Assembly (NCBI RefSeq): GCF_019192735.1
Contig: NZ_JAHTKP010000028.1
Span: 33,661-97,660 of the forward strand
DNA: 64,000 bases
Reading direction: 5' to 3'
DNA from: Kitasatospora aureofaciens
GTDB lineage: Bacteria > Actinomycetota > Actinomycetes > Streptomycetales > Streptomycetaceae
Shown here: positions 50,244-59,456 of the stretch, one piece after another
How positions within the stretch are numbered: position 1 is the stretch's first letter
Layout of the letters: the number at the start of each line of letters is the position of its first letter
The notes under the pieces: generated by a model
Told to the model about the DNA's origin: nothing
What the model saw: only the letters and a program-made list of their open reading frames with translations
Databases searched by the model: none
Position numbers and translations under genes: made by a program

Positions 50244-50692
50244 TTGCCCCCCGTGGTGTTCTTTATCCGCTCTTCGACCCTTTTGAGAGCAGACTTCTGA
50301 GATGCCTGATGAGCCCGTAACCACTGTTTGAGTGTCAGTCCGTAGGCCCGAGCCCAGTGCTCCGGTGCGCCGACACCGCCGACACCGCGCTCGACTCGGG
50401 AGACCATCTGTCGGCAGACGCCGACGCGCGTGGCGATGTCCTTCTGTGCGAGCCCGAGACGGTGCCTGATGTCACGCAGAGTCAACGGCCCCGAGGCTAG
50501 TGACAGTTCGGCTGCAGGGACCCCGAGGGCCCGGGCGATCGCTGCGGCAACCCGAGGCCAGGGGTTGTGTTTGCCCTCCAAAGCATTGCGAATCGTATTG
50601 GGGCTCACCCCGGCCAGAAGTGCCAAATCCTCAAAGCCCACACCGGAGTTGAGGCGAAGCGCGCGCGCTCGCGCAGCGTCGAACCGGGACAC
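50240..50692 (-). CDS. Regulator with two XRE helix-turn-helix domains
   Basis: 150 residues from GTG 50692 (GGAGGA upstream). Two tandem domains: GFEDLALLAGVSPNTIRNAL (about 18-52) and LRDIRHRLGLAQKDIATRVG (about 72-115). Single chains with two XRE folds can bind both half-sites of an operator. It is divergent from the secretion operon at 50810 and co-translated with the wall hydrolase, so it probably controls both. Confidence 0.75.
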   Translation of the reverse strand: MSRFDAARARALRLNSGVGFEDLALLAGVSPNTIRNALEGKHNPWPRVAAAIARALGVPAAELSLASGPLTLRDIRHRLGLAQKDIATRVGVCRQMVSRVERGVGGVGAPEHWARAYGLTLKQWLRAHQASQKSALKRVEERIKNTTGGK

Positions 50693-50809
50693 GGGTCCTC
50701 CGACTTCAAAAAATGCTACTCAAAGTTGTCGCTCGCTCACGTTAGTCTCTGTACTCCCAGGAGCCCAGGATGTTTCTAGCGACGCAGGTGTAAGGGGGGA
50801 TGTTGCGAT

Positions 50810-51295
50810 ATGACGACCGATCAGGTGCCGGAAGTGTCCGTGCGTGAACCGCTGGCGGCGCTGCGGTACGGGCTGATCCCCGTGCACGGATACGACATCG
50901 TCGTGGCCACCGTCACGGCGATGCTCGATGGTGTACACGGCAACGGCGCTCGGGCTCGGGTCCTGCAGCCAGGCGAGCCGATCCCGTACGGGGCGCTGCC
51001 CGTCCTCGTCGCGCCAAGTACGGTCTTTGGCGCCCTGGCCGTCGAGCGGATGGTCAGGGCGTGGTCGCCCGGGGTCCCGCGGCCGTGGCTGGTGCTGGTG
51101 GCGGATGTGCCCGCCTCCGCGGTGCCGGCGGCCCGATACCGGCTAAGGGCCCTGAGTGACCGTCTGGCCGGGACCGCCCACGTGCCCTACCTGCCCGTGC
51201 TTCGCGCGGTGGAGGCTCCCGAGGACGCACTCAAAAACGCCGATGTGGCACGCGCTGCGGCCAAGTTGTGCCGCCAGATGGAAGGGACGAAGTGA
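50810..51295 (+). CDS. First gene of the secretion operon, hypothetical
   Basis: 161 residues from ATG 50810 with AAGGGGGG upstream. Alternating strands and helices (YGLIPVHGYDIVVATVTAML; PRPWLVLVADVPASAVPAAR), compatible with a small nucleotide-binding-like fold but lacking a P-loop. It ends in an overlap with the pilin-like gene, so it belongs to the transfer apparatus. Function unknown. Confidence 0.65.
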   Translation: MTTDQVPEVSVREPLAALRYGLIPVHGYDIVVATVTAMLDGVHGNGARARVLQPGEPIPYGALPVLVAPSTVFGALAVERMVRAWSPGVPRPWLVLVADVPASAVPAARYRLRALSDRLAGTAHVPYLPVLRAVEAPEDALKNADVARAAAKLCRQMEGTK

Positions 51296-51612
51296 TGCTC
51301 AACAAGGTGATCACCACGGTGTTTCTCGCCGACGACAAGCCCTCGCCGAAGCCGGGGGATCTGATCCCCAATGCCAAGCCGACCAAGATCCCCGGGGTTG
51401 ACGGGACGGTCTCCACCCTGTTCGGCTACGGCCTGTGGGTGCTCGTCCTGGTCGGCGTGGGGGGTGTCGGCTTCGGCGTCTACAAGCTGGTGATGTCCGA
51501 CAAGAGCAGGCACGGGGGCGGCAGCGAGCCCTTCAAGTGGATGGGTGCTGGAGTGGCCGCCATCCTGCTGAGCGGCTCGCTGATCGCGATCCTCAACGGA
51601 ATCGCGGGCTGA
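51295..51612 (+). CDS. VirB2/pilin-like two-span membrane protein
   Basis: 105 residues; ATG 51295 overlaps the upstream TGA. A soluble N-terminus, then two membrane segments (GLWVLVLVGVGGVGFGVYKL and AGVAAILLSGSLIAILNGI) around a short charged loop, the topology of VirB2/TrbC-type subunits and of small proteins in this place in Gram-positive systems. No signal peptide cleavage site stands out. Confidence 0.6.
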   Translation: MLNKVITTVFLADDKPSPKPGDLIPNAKPTKIPGVDGTVSTLFGYGLWVLVLVGVGGVGFGVYKLVMSDKSRHGGGSEPFKWMGAGVAAILLSGSLIAILNGIAG

Positions 51613-51617
51613 CGGGC

Positions 51618-52451
51618 ATGCGCGGCAGGGGGAGCAGGATCAGCCGAGCCACGGTGTGGGGCTCCGGTGTGGCGCTGGCCGCCGTGCTGGGGCTGACCGC
51701 CTACGTGGCCTTGACGGGCGGCGACCACGACGGGCCCGTGACGGGCCAGGGCAGCAGCACGGCCTCGCCCTCGCCCTCGGTGTCGCCGGGGGCGAGTTCG
51801 CAAGCGCCCGCGCCGCCTGCGGCGACGTCGACCTACAGCATCCCGGCGAACTGGACGGAGCCGGCGCGGTGGGCGGCGCTGCCGCGCGGCTCCCAGACCG
51901 CCGCCAGCGGCAACACAACCGGGTTCCCGAACACCACGGACGGTGCGGTGGCGCTGCTGGTTGCCGCCACCGCGACGAACATGCAGAACCAGCGCGGCAT
52001 GCTCGACGAGCAACTGGCCATCTACAACACCTACCTGGCCGCGGCCGACCAGAACCCCGCGAACGAGGCGAAACTCCGGGAGAAGGCTTCGCAGACCGAC
52101 GCGCAGAACAGGGCGGACCTCGGACTGCCGGCGAGCGGTCCCCTGCCGTCCGGTGCGTTCGTGCGCGCCAACGTTGTGGGGTTCAAGGTCATTCAGTCGT
52201 CCCCGAGTGAGGTGACCGCCTACCTGCTGACCAAGGTGAGCTCGAAGGCCGGGGAGATGTCACCGGAGAACGACTCCTACGTCGTGAGCGCGCTCGGCGC
52301 CGTCTGGCAAGACACCGACTGGAAATTGAGCGTGAAGGCCTCCAGCGACGCGGTGGCCCAGACCCGGGGGCAGCAGTCGCCCACGATCGCAGCGCCGGGC
52401 GACGCCAGGTTCAATGAGGCCGGGTGGACCGCGATCAGGCAGGCGTCGTGA
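51618..52451 (+). CDS. VirB8/TcpC-like conjugation protein
   Basis: 277 residues from ATG 51618: one N-terminal membrane anchor (VALAAVLGLTAYVAL), a Ser/Pro/Ala-rich linker, then a compact outer domain (VRANVVGFKVIQSSPSEVTAY; SYVVSALGAVWQDTDWKLSV) like the NTF2-like domains of VirB8/TcpC. It would form part of the channel across the membrane. The downstream GTG overlaps its stop by 4 bases. Confidence 0.65.
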   Translation: MRGRGSRISRATVWGSGVALAAVLGLTAYVALTGGDHDGPVTGQGSSTASPSPSVSPGASSQAPAPPAATSTYSIPANWTEPARWAALPRGSQTAASGNTTGFPNTTDGAVALLVAATATNMQNQRGMLDEQLAIYNTYLAAADQNPANEAKLREKASQTDAQNRADLGLPASGPLPSGAFVRANVVGFKVIQSSPSEVTAYLLTKVSSKAGEMSPENDSYVVSALGAVWQDTDWKLSVKASSDAVAQTRGQQSPTIAAPGDARFNEAGWTAIRQAS

Positions 52452-53962
52452 TACGCCGTTTGGCTGCTCTGCTGCTGACGTTCGCGGCCCTGTTCGGCGC
52501 AGTCGTCGTGCAGGAGACGGTGGTCGCGCCGCAGCCGGCCGCCGCGGACGGCGTCATCGGCACCGGGATCCGGGGACTGTGCGACGTCGCAGGCACCAGC
52601 ATCGTCGGCTTCTTCGGCGCGGACGCGATCTGCAAAGAGATCGGCCATGTCGCCGAGAAGGTGATCAAAAAGGAGTATCAGAACGTCTGGAACTCCTTGG
52701 TCGGAGACATGCTCAAGAGCGGCGAGGACCTCGCCAAGGGGCTCATCAAGACGGTCCTCACCCTCGCGCTGCGGGGCCCGTCGCTCGACCTGCGGGCCAC
52801 CGGTCTGTTCGACGGGAAGGCAACTCTGACGGGAATGCTGACGTGGCTCGGTCTCGTCTTCGCGGCGGGCGGCTTCATGTGGCAGGTCGGCAAAATGGCC
52901 GTCACCGGCGAAGCCAAACACCTGGGCCGGGCCGCGGTCGGATGGCTGCAGAACGTCCTGCTGTGCACGCTCGGCATCTCGCTCGTGGCGATGCTGCTCG
53001 AAGCAGGCGACGAGATGACGACCGGACTGGTCAACACGGTCTTCGGCAGCGACGACGCCGCCTACGACCGCATCGCGAAGGTCCTGGTGCCTGACGGCAT
53101 CCCCAACCCGACGCTGGTCGCCTCCGGCCTGATCCTGTTGCTGATCGTCGGCGCGGTCCAGCTGGCGCTGGTCTTCCTGCGGCAGAGCGCGATCCCCATT
53201 CAGTGCCTGCTCCTGCCGATCGCCGGTGCTGGCCGGGTCGGCGGGGACACGACCCGTCAGTGGGCACCGCGGCTGATGACCAGCATCTTCGTGATCATCA
53301 TCTACAAGCCGATCCTGGCCATCATCATCTGCGTCGGATTCTCGGAGTTCGGCAAGGCCACCACTGCGGCCGAGTGGATGCGCGGCGTCGCCACGCTGAT
53401 TCTCGGCATCCTCGCCCCCGGCCCGCTGACCAAGGTTTTTGCGCCGTTGGGTGCCGAGATGGGGTCGGGTATGGCCGTCGGCGGTGCCATCGGTGCGGTG
53501 GCTGGCCTCGGTGCGAAGCATTTCGGTGGTAGCGGCGGCGCCGGTGGTGGCGGCGGTGCCGGTGGCGGCGGGGGCGATGGAGGAGATGCGCCGGCCAACC
53601 CCGTGGACCACGCCAAGCACGTTGAGCAGACCATGCCCAAGTACGAAAGCGGCGGCGCCGAGGAGAGCGCCGGGAGCGACGCGCTCGCCCAGCAATCCCG
53701 TACCGAGGCAGCCCAGGTGCCGAACCAGGCTCCCGCGCCGGATGCCGGTGTCCCGTCCGCGACGGGCACGGGTACCGGAGCGGGCGTCGAGGCCGGCACG
53801 GGAGTGGGAACGGGGGTCGCGGAGGCCGGAACGACCCAGGCCGCTACCACAGGCGCTACGGCGGGACTGGGACCGGTCGGGGCTGGCATCGCGATCCTGG
53901 ACGGCGTCAACCAGGGCATCCAGAAGGCCGGAAACGAGATGGGAGGCGGGAACAACACGTGA
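52448..53962 (+). CDS. VirB6/TrbL-like multi-span channel protein
   Basis: 504 residues from GTG 52448. Signal-like start (LAALLLTFAALFGAVVV), an extracellular helical domain, five to six membrane segments between about 130 and 345 (LILLLIVGAVQLALVFL; SIFVIIIYKPILAIIICVGF), and a long Gly/Ala-rich C-terminal tail. This layout is that of VirB6/TrbL-type inner-membrane channel proteins. Overlaps its neighbours by 4 bases. Confidence 0.75.
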   Translation: MIRRLAALLLTFAALFGAVVVQETVVAPQPAAADGVIGTGIRGLCDVAGTSIVGFFGADAICKEIGHVAEKVIKKEYQNVWNSLVGDMLKSGEDLAKGLIKTVLTLALRGPSLDLRATGLFDGKATLTGMLTWLGLVFAAGGFMWQVGKMAVTGEAKHLGRAAVGWLQNVLLCTLGISLVAMLLEAGDEMTTGLVNTVFGSDDAAYDRIAKVLVPDGIPNPTLVASGLILLLIVGAVQLALVFLRQSAIPIQCLLLPIAGAGRVGGDTTRQWAPRLMTSIFVIIIYKPILAIIICVGFSEFGKATTAAEWMRGVATLILGILAPGPLTKVFAPLGAEMGSGMAVGGAIGAVAGLGAKHFGGSGGAGGGGGAGGGGGDGGDAPANPVDHAKHVEQTMPKYESGGAEESAGSDALAQQSRTEAAQVPNQAPAPDAGVPSATGTGTGAGVEAGTGVGTGVAEAGTTQAATTGATAGLGPVGAGIAILDGVNQGIQKAGNEMGGGNNT

Positions 53963-55407
53963 GCGCACACGAGGTGCCCGACGGGCTGCGGGTGGACGGC
54001 TTCCGGGCCCGCAGCCCGTTCGGCTTCGGCAACATGAGCAAGACCGCGACCATCGCAGTGGCCGTCGCACTGACCGCGGACGGCCTCATCGGCGCGACCC
54101 AGCACGCGACCCTGCTCGTCACCCTGCCGGCCACCGCCGTGGTGGCCGGCCTGGCCGCCGCGCGCCGCCACGGCATGCCCGCCCTGAACTACTACGGGGC
54201 CCGCCTCGCCTGGAAGCGCGCATCCCGAGCGGACGCCACGTCCTACCGCCAGGTGCTGCTGCCGCACCCCTACGCGCTGGACCTGCCCGGCGTGGGCGCT
54301 TCCTCGGCGCTGATCGACGCTCACGACCCCATGACCGGCAAGCGGGTGGGCGTCGTCCACGACCGCGCAACCGACTGGATGACGGTCACGACGCTGCTTG
54401 CCCCCGGCGGCAGTCTCATGGCCCCGACCAGCGCCGTGCGCAGCAGCATCCGCACCTGGTCGTCCGTGCTCGACGCCATGAGCACGGACGAGCAGATCAA
54501 GGGCGCCTCCGTCACCATCCAGATCACCCCCGGAGCCGGCGAGGCCCTGGGCGACGACGTCAAGGCCCGCCGGCGCGACGACGCCCCGAAGCTGGCTCTC
54601 GACACGATCGACGAGCTCGTGCGGACCACACCGCGCGCCACCGCCTCGGTGGCGCCGTGGATGAGCGTGACCGTGGACCCGATGGCCACCGCCAACCCGC
54701 CCCAGGACCTCGCCGAGAAGGTCGCCGAAACCTTGAGGGTGGTGGACGGCCTCGACCTGAGTGGCACCGGCACCGACATCTACCGGCGCACCACAGCCAC
54801 CGACCTGCGCCGCATCGTGCGCAGCGCCTACGATCCGGACGTCTTCCACGCGCGCGACGAGGAGTTCGCCGAGCTCCAGTGGGGCGAGTGCGGACCGGTT
54901 GCGGCGGACGACGGCTTCGAGGAGTACGCGCACGACGGCGCCGTCTCGGTGAGCTGGGTCCTGCGTGAGATGCCGCGCCGCCCCATTCCGTACAGCGTCC
55001 TGCTGCCCCTGTTGTCGCCCGGTCGGTTCCAGCGCCGGATCACCATCGCCTACCGGGTGTTGGACCCGCACGAGGGCGAGCAGGTCCTGGAGCGCGAGAT
55101 CTCCAATGCCCAGAACCGGGCGGCGGCGACGGCCGAGACCAAGCGGCGGGCGCGCTGGTCCCAGAAGGCCGACCTGCAGCGCGCGGAGAAGGCCGCGGCC
55201 CAGGCGGCCAGCGGTGCACAGGTCGTGGACTGGACTCTCATCGTCACCACCACGGCCCGCAGCGCCGCCGAGCTGCCCGCCGCCCGTCAGGACCTTGAGC
55301 GTGCTGTGAAGGCGACCCGCGGTATCCGGATGAGGCCTGCCTTCGGCGCGCAGGCCGCCACCTTCGCGGCCTCGCTTCCGATCGGCTACAACCCGCTGGT
55401 GAAGTAA
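53959..55407 (+). CDS. SCO6880-family protein (VirB3/VirB4 N-terminal part)
   Basis: 482 residues from GTG 53959. Two membrane segments near the N-terminus (about 28-65) as in PrgI/VirB3, followed by a soluble domain equivalent to the N-terminal half of VirB4 (for example TDIYRRTTATDLRRIVRSAYDP). It has no Walker motifs; the ATPase half is in the next gene. This matches the SCO6880-type proteins of actinobacterial conjugation systems. Confidence 0.75.
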   Translation: MSAHEVPDGLRVDGFRARSPFGFGNMSKTATIAVAVALTADGLIGATQHATLLVTLPATAVVAGLAAARRHGMPALNYYGARLAWKRASRADATSYRQVLLPHPYALDLPGVGASSALIDAHDPMTGKRVGVVHDRATDWMTVTTLLAPGGSLMAPTSAVRSSIRTWSSVLDAMSTDEQIKGASVTIQITPGAGEALGDDVKARRRDDAPKLALDTIDELVRTTPRATASVAPWMSVTVDPMATANPPQDLAEKVAETLRVVDGLDLSGTGTDIYRRTTATDLRRIVRSAYDPDVFHARDEEFAELQWGECGPVAADDGFEEYAHDGAVSVSWVLREMPRRPIPYSVLLPLLSPGRFQRRITIAYRVLDPHEGEQVLEREISNAQNRAAATAETKRRARWSQKADLQRAEKAAAQAASGAQVVDWTLIVTTTARSAAELPAARQDLERAVKATRGIRMRPAFGAQAATFAASLPIGYNPLVK

Positions 55408-55420
55408 GAGGGGCTTGGAC

Positions 55421-56947
55421 ATGGCACGCAAAGCGGTAGTGACGACGCCCCGCCGGTTGGATCCCGCAGGATCCGAACTGCCGGACCGCGAGCAGCGCGG
55501 CGAGGAGAAGCGGCGCCGACGGGTCTATGCCCCACGCCTTGGCTGGGGCGGGCGGTTCGGCGGTAGGGCGGTGGTCGAGGACGCCGGCACGGTCTACACC
55601 GGCCCGTCCACCCAGGTGGCCGGTCTGTACCCGTTTCTCCTCGGCAGCGGGCTTCCGCCGCGCGGGGTGCCGGTCGGTCGCGACGTGCTGACCGGGGAGC
55701 TGGTGTGCATCGACCCGTCCGGTTGGACCGGCAAGTTGACCACCAACCCGGGCGTGTGGGTCATGTCGCAGCCGGGCGCGGGAAAATCCGCCCTGGTCAA
55801 GCGGGTCTGCCTCGTGTACTGCGCGTTCGGGTTCATGGTGTGCGTACCGGCCGACGTCAAGGGCGAGTACAACACCCTGATCAGCGAGCTGGGCGGCAGC
55901 GTGGTGCGCATCGGCGACGGCATCGGCCGGATCAATCCGCTGGACAGCGGACCGCTGAAGAACACCGTCGCGACCCTGTCCGTCGATCGGCGCACCGCGC
56001 TGCTCGACGTCCTCAACGGCCGCCGCCTGGAGACCCTCGGCGCCTTGTTGAGCACGAAGAACGGGCTCGGTCGGGCGCCGAATGAGATCGAGCGTTCGGC
56101 GCTCAATCTGGCGGTGCAGCTGGCCGACGACGCCTCACCGGGCGAGGACCCGATCATCCCGGACGTGATCGCCGTGCTCCGCCAGGCGCCCGAGCCCCTG
56201 CTGGCCAAACTCGCCGTCAGCGGCGGCGACGCCTACATGGAGCTCACCCGCAGCGTCATCGCGGGGCTGGACAACCTGACCGGCGGACCGCTGCGCGGCA
56301 TGTTCGACGGTCCGACCACGAAGGCGCTGGACCTGAACGCGCCAGCGGTGTCCGTGGACATCTCCAGCCTGCGAGCACGCGGCAACGCGGTCGTTTCCGC
56401 CGGAATGATCGCCACCTGGGCGTACGCCTATTCCAGCATCGACAGTGCCCGCAGCATCGGTCTGCTGGACCGCAAGCTGGTGCTGCCGATGGACGAGATG
56501 TGGCGCGCGCTCAGGTCGGGCCCCGGCCTGGTGGACTCCATGGACTCGATCAGCCGCCTGAACCGGACCACGGACGACGTCACCATCTACGTCACGCACT
56601 CCCTCCTCGACGCCGAGTCCCTCCCCACCGAGGAGGACCGGGCAAAGGCCCGCGGCCTGATGGACCGGTGCGACACCTGGGTCATCGGTGCCAGCACCGC
56701 GGAGGAGTTGAACCGGGTCACCGGCAAGCGGGCGCTCACCGAGCAGGAACGCATGATGATCGAGTCCTGGTCGTCCGCCACCTCCACCGGACTCGACACC
56801 AGCGACCAGGTGCACCCCGGCCGCGGCAAATATTTGATCAAAATCGGGACGAGGCCGGGCATCGCCGCGGCGACCGCGCTCACCCCGACCGAAACGCGGC
56901 TCTACCGCACCGACAACAACACCACGCCGGGGGGCGACAGCCGATGA
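55421..56947 (+). CDS. VirB4-type conjugation ATPase (motor half)
   Basis: 508 residues from ATG 55421 (AGAGGGG upstream). Walker A MSQPGAGKSA (115-124) and Walker B LVLPMDEMW, with ADVKGEYNTLI and INPLDSGP typical of VirB4/TraE motors. The N-terminal VirB4 domain is encoded by the preceding gene, so the two proteins together make one functional VirB4. The next gene overlaps its stop (ATGA). Confidence 0.85.
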   Translation: MARKAVVTTPRRLDPAGSELPDREQRGEEKRRRRVYAPRLGWGGRFGGRAVVEDAGTVYTGPSTQVAGLYPFLLGSGLPPRGVPVGRDVLTGELVCIDPSGWTGKLTTNPGVWVMSQPGAGKSALVKRVCLVYCAFGFMVCVPADVKGEYNTLISELGGSVVRIGDGIGRINPLDSGPLKNTVATLSVDRRTALLDVLNGRRLETLGALLSTKNGLGRAPNEIERSALNLAVQLADDASPGEDPIIPDVIAVLRQAPEPLLAKLAVSGGDAYMELTRSVIAGLDNLTGGPLRGMFDGPTTKALDLNAPAVSVDISSLRARGNAVVSAGMIATWAYAYSSIDSARSIGLLDRKLVLPMDEMWRALRSGPGLVDSMDSISRLNRTTDDVTIYVTHSLLDAESLPTEEDRAKARGLMDRCDTWVIGASTAEELNRVTGKRALTEQERMMIESWSSATSTGLDTSDQVHPGRGKYLIKIGTRPGIAAATALTPTETRLYRTDNNTTPGGDSR

Positions 56948-58680
56948 TGACCGACAGCGACCGCAACTGGGCGGCGGGAGGCGTGCTTTTCGGCGGCGCC
57001 GTGGTGCTCTCGGCCGCCACCTGGGCCGGGGCTGCGGCCGGTGCCGCCGTGACCGGCAACGAGGTCGCCCCGCTCAACCCGGTGACCGTTTTTCACATGG
57101 CCTCCGACTGGAACTCGGTGTGGCCGCACTCGCCGGTCGCCTCCGGCATCGGCGCGGCCATGTTCGATCTGGCTGTCGTCGCCGCGATCGTGTGGGGCCT
57201 GTGGATCAGCCTGCGCTGGTTCCGCAACGCCTCACACTTGGCGACCCTGCACCAGGTGCGCGACCTCACCCCCAAGAGCGCCGCCCGCACCGCCACCCGC
57301 CTGCGCGCCTCCCTCAAGGGCACCAAGCCCAAGAAGGTCAAGGCGGCCGACCGCGGAGTGCTGCTCGGCAACCACATGCCGACCAAGGTCGAGCTCCGCG
57401 GGTCCGACGAGGACACCTACCTCGCGCTGATGGCCCCCCGTGCCGGCAAGTCCACCGCGATCGCCATCCCGGTCGCCGAGGAGGCGCCGGCCGCGCTCCT
57501 GATGACCAGCAACAAGCCCGACGTCTACGCCGCCACCCTGACCTCCCGCAGTCGCATGGGCCAGGCCTGGGGGATGGACACCCAGGGCGTCGCGCAGATC
57601 GAGCGCACCTGGTGGTGGGACATCGTCGCCGAGGCCGAGACCATCGACCGCGCCGAGCGCCTGGCCTCCCACTTCATCAACCAGATCACCAGCGAGCAGG
57701 CCGACCCGTTTTGGTCCCAGGGTGCCCAGGACATCCTCGTCGGCTATCTCCGCGCCGCCTGGTGGGACGGCGCCGACATGCGCGACGTGATGAAGTGGAT
57801 CGCCGATCCCAACGAGCGGGCGCCGCTGCGGATCCTCCACCAGCACGAGCCGATCCTCGCCGAACAGGTCGAGAGCTCCATCAACATCGCCGAGGAGACC
57901 CAGTCCGGCCTGTACCAGAACGCGCGAACCGCCGTCAGCGCGCTGCGTGACGAGCAGGTCCTCGCCTGGGTGCTGCCGGACAAGCACCGGCCGCAGTTCC
58001 GGCCCGAGGAGTTCGTCCTCAGCCGGGACACCCTGTACCTGCTCAGCAAGAAGGGCGGCGCGGCCTCCGCCGTCGTCGCCGCCCTCGCCGACGCCGTCTT
58101 CACCGCCGGGTCGGAGGCCGGCGAACGCCACGGCGGGCGCCTGCCCGAGCCGATGCGCGCGATCCTGGACGAGGCCGCGAACATCTGCCGCATTGCCGAC
58201 CTGCCCGACCTCTACTCCCACCTCGGCTCCCGCGGCATCACCCCGGTCACGATCCTCCAGTCCTACCGCCAGGGCGTGAAGGCGTGGGGGGAGGTCGGGA
58301 TGGACGCGATGTGGGGTGCGGCCACGAAGAAGATCATCGGCGTCGGCCTGGACGACCCGAAGTTCTGCGCGGACGTCGCCTCGCTGGTCGGCAACCACGA
58401 GATCACCCGCGGCTCCTACTCCAAGAGCCGCGACGGCGGCTCCACCTCCGTCAGCGAGCACCGCGAGCAGATCCTGGAACCCTCCGAGATCCGCGCGATG
58501 AAGCGCGGCACCGCCCTGCTGATGTCCACCGGCATGCCGGTCGCCCAGATCGCACTGAGGCCCTGGTACGAGGAGGACTCGATGGCCCACCTCGGCGAGG
58601 AGATGGCCGCCGAGGAGAAGGCCATCACCGGGCGCGCGATCACCGCCTACGAGCAGCGCCGGGCGGCGCGCCGTGGCTGA
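56944..58680 (+). CDS. VirD4/TraG-type coupling protein
   Basis: 578 residues. Two N-terminal membrane segments (about 10-35 and 68-90), then the coupling ATPase: Walker A APRAGKS (164-170), Walker B AILDEAAN (D409, E410), and SRGITPVTILQSYRQG plus a C-terminal SKKGGAASAV block, all typical of TraG/TraD. It would hand the relaxase-bound strand to the channel. This is a separate motor from the TraB-like translocase at 22388. Confidence 0.9.
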   Translation: MMTDSDRNWAAGGVLFGGAVVLSAATWAGAAAGAAVTGNEVAPLNPVTVFHMASDWNSVWPHSPVASGIGAAMFDLAVVAAIVWGLWISLRWFRNASHLATLHQVRDLTPKSAARTATRLRASLKGTKPKKVKAADRGVLLGNHMPTKVELRGSDEDTYLALMAPRAGKSTAIAIPVAEEAPAALLMTSNKPDVYAATLTSRSRMGQAWGMDTQGVAQIERTWWWDIVAEAETIDRAERLASHFINQITSEQADPFWSQGAQDILVGYLRAAWWDGADMRDVMKWIADPNERAPLRILHQHEPILAEQVESSINIAEETQSGLYQNARTAVSALRDEQVLAWVLPDKHRPQFRPEEFVLSRDTLYLLSKKGGAASAVVAALADAVFTAGSEAGERHGGRLPEPMRAILDEAANICRIADLPDLYSHLGSRGITPVTILQSYRQGVKAWGEVGMDAMWGAATKKIIGVGLDDPKFCADVASLVGNHEITRGSYSKSRDGGSTSVSEHREQILEPSEIRAMKRGTALLMSTGMPVAQIALRPWYEEDSMAHLGEEMAAEEKAITGRAITAYEQRRAARRG

Positions 58681-59272
58681 CATCCCCACCGGCCCCGTGA
58701 GGCCGCCAGCCGCCGTCGAGGAGGACGTCGAAGACCTCAAGGCCCAAGTCGCCAAGCTGACGGCGGAGCTCAAAGGCATCCGGGAGACGCTGGCCGCCGG
58801 CGCCGACGAGGCCACGGGCGAGGACGCCGACGAGGAAGAGGCGCCCGAAGACGGCGAGCCGGAGAGCGAAGAGGACGAGTGGCAGTACCCGCCGTTCATC
58901 GCGCTGCTCGAAGGCGACCTGCGCGACGAGGAGCTGCGTGCACTCGCCGAGTGGGTCGAGGGAGTCCTGGTGCCCGGCTACCTCGGCGAGGCCTCCGCCG
59001 ACGCCCGCTGGTGCCACCGATGGCTGGAACACCAGGACGCCGTGCTCTGGCTGCACGGCCTGTGGCTGGCCTGGCAGGAACTCACCGACCCTGTCAGCTG
59101 CGGCTACACCGGCCCCTCCGTCTGGCACCGTGACCACTATCTCCCCGCGATGAACGAGCTGCGGAAGTCCAGTGGGACGTTCCAGGGCTGCACCAAGGGC
59201 GAGCACTCCATCGCCCACCGGCTGCCGGGCCGGGTGCCGAGCGCCTGGTGGTACGAGGACAGCGAGCAATAG
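58673..59272 (+). CDS. DUF4913 protein
   Basis: 199 residues from GTG 58673, overlapping the coupling protein's end by 8 bases. An N-terminal coiled coil (VEEDVEDLKAQVAKLTAEL), an acidic stretch, and a C-terminal DUF4913 domain (about 85-195; WCHRWLEHQDAVLWLHGLW, CGYTGPSVWHRDHY, CTKGEH). DUF4913 proteins often close actinobacterial transfer operons; role unknown. A truncated second copy lies at 60100-60294. Confidence 0.8.
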   Translation: MADIPTGPVRPPAAVEEDVEDLKAQVAKLTAELKGIRETLAAGADEATGEDADEEEAPEDGEPESEEDEWQYPPFIALLEGDLRDEELRALAEWVEGVLVPGYLGEASADARWCHRWLEHQDAVLWLHGLWLAWQELTDPVSCGYTGPSVWHRDHYLPAMNELRKSSGTFQGCTKGEHSIAHRLPGRVPSAWWYEDSEQ

Positions 59273-59300
59273 CACGGCCAGACCTCGGCACCCTGAATTT

Positions 59301-59350
59301 CCTGGGTGGGCGGGTCCAAAAACGACCGTTTTTGGACCCGCCCACCCAGG
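59301..59350. terminator. 50-base perfect hairpin after the transfer operon
   Basis: 24-base arms (59301-59324 and 59327-59350) with only 2 unpaired bases; the apex reads AAAACG-AC-CGTTTT. It follows the DUF4913 gene by 28 bases. Confidence 0.85.
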
Positions 59351-59456
59351 ACCGCCGCGGCGATCAATGGTCGTGCGGCGGAAGGCTGGGGCCCGCGCCG
59401 ACTTACCGTCGGTACGTGCTACCAGCGCATCCACCACAACATCGTGAAGGAGCTCC

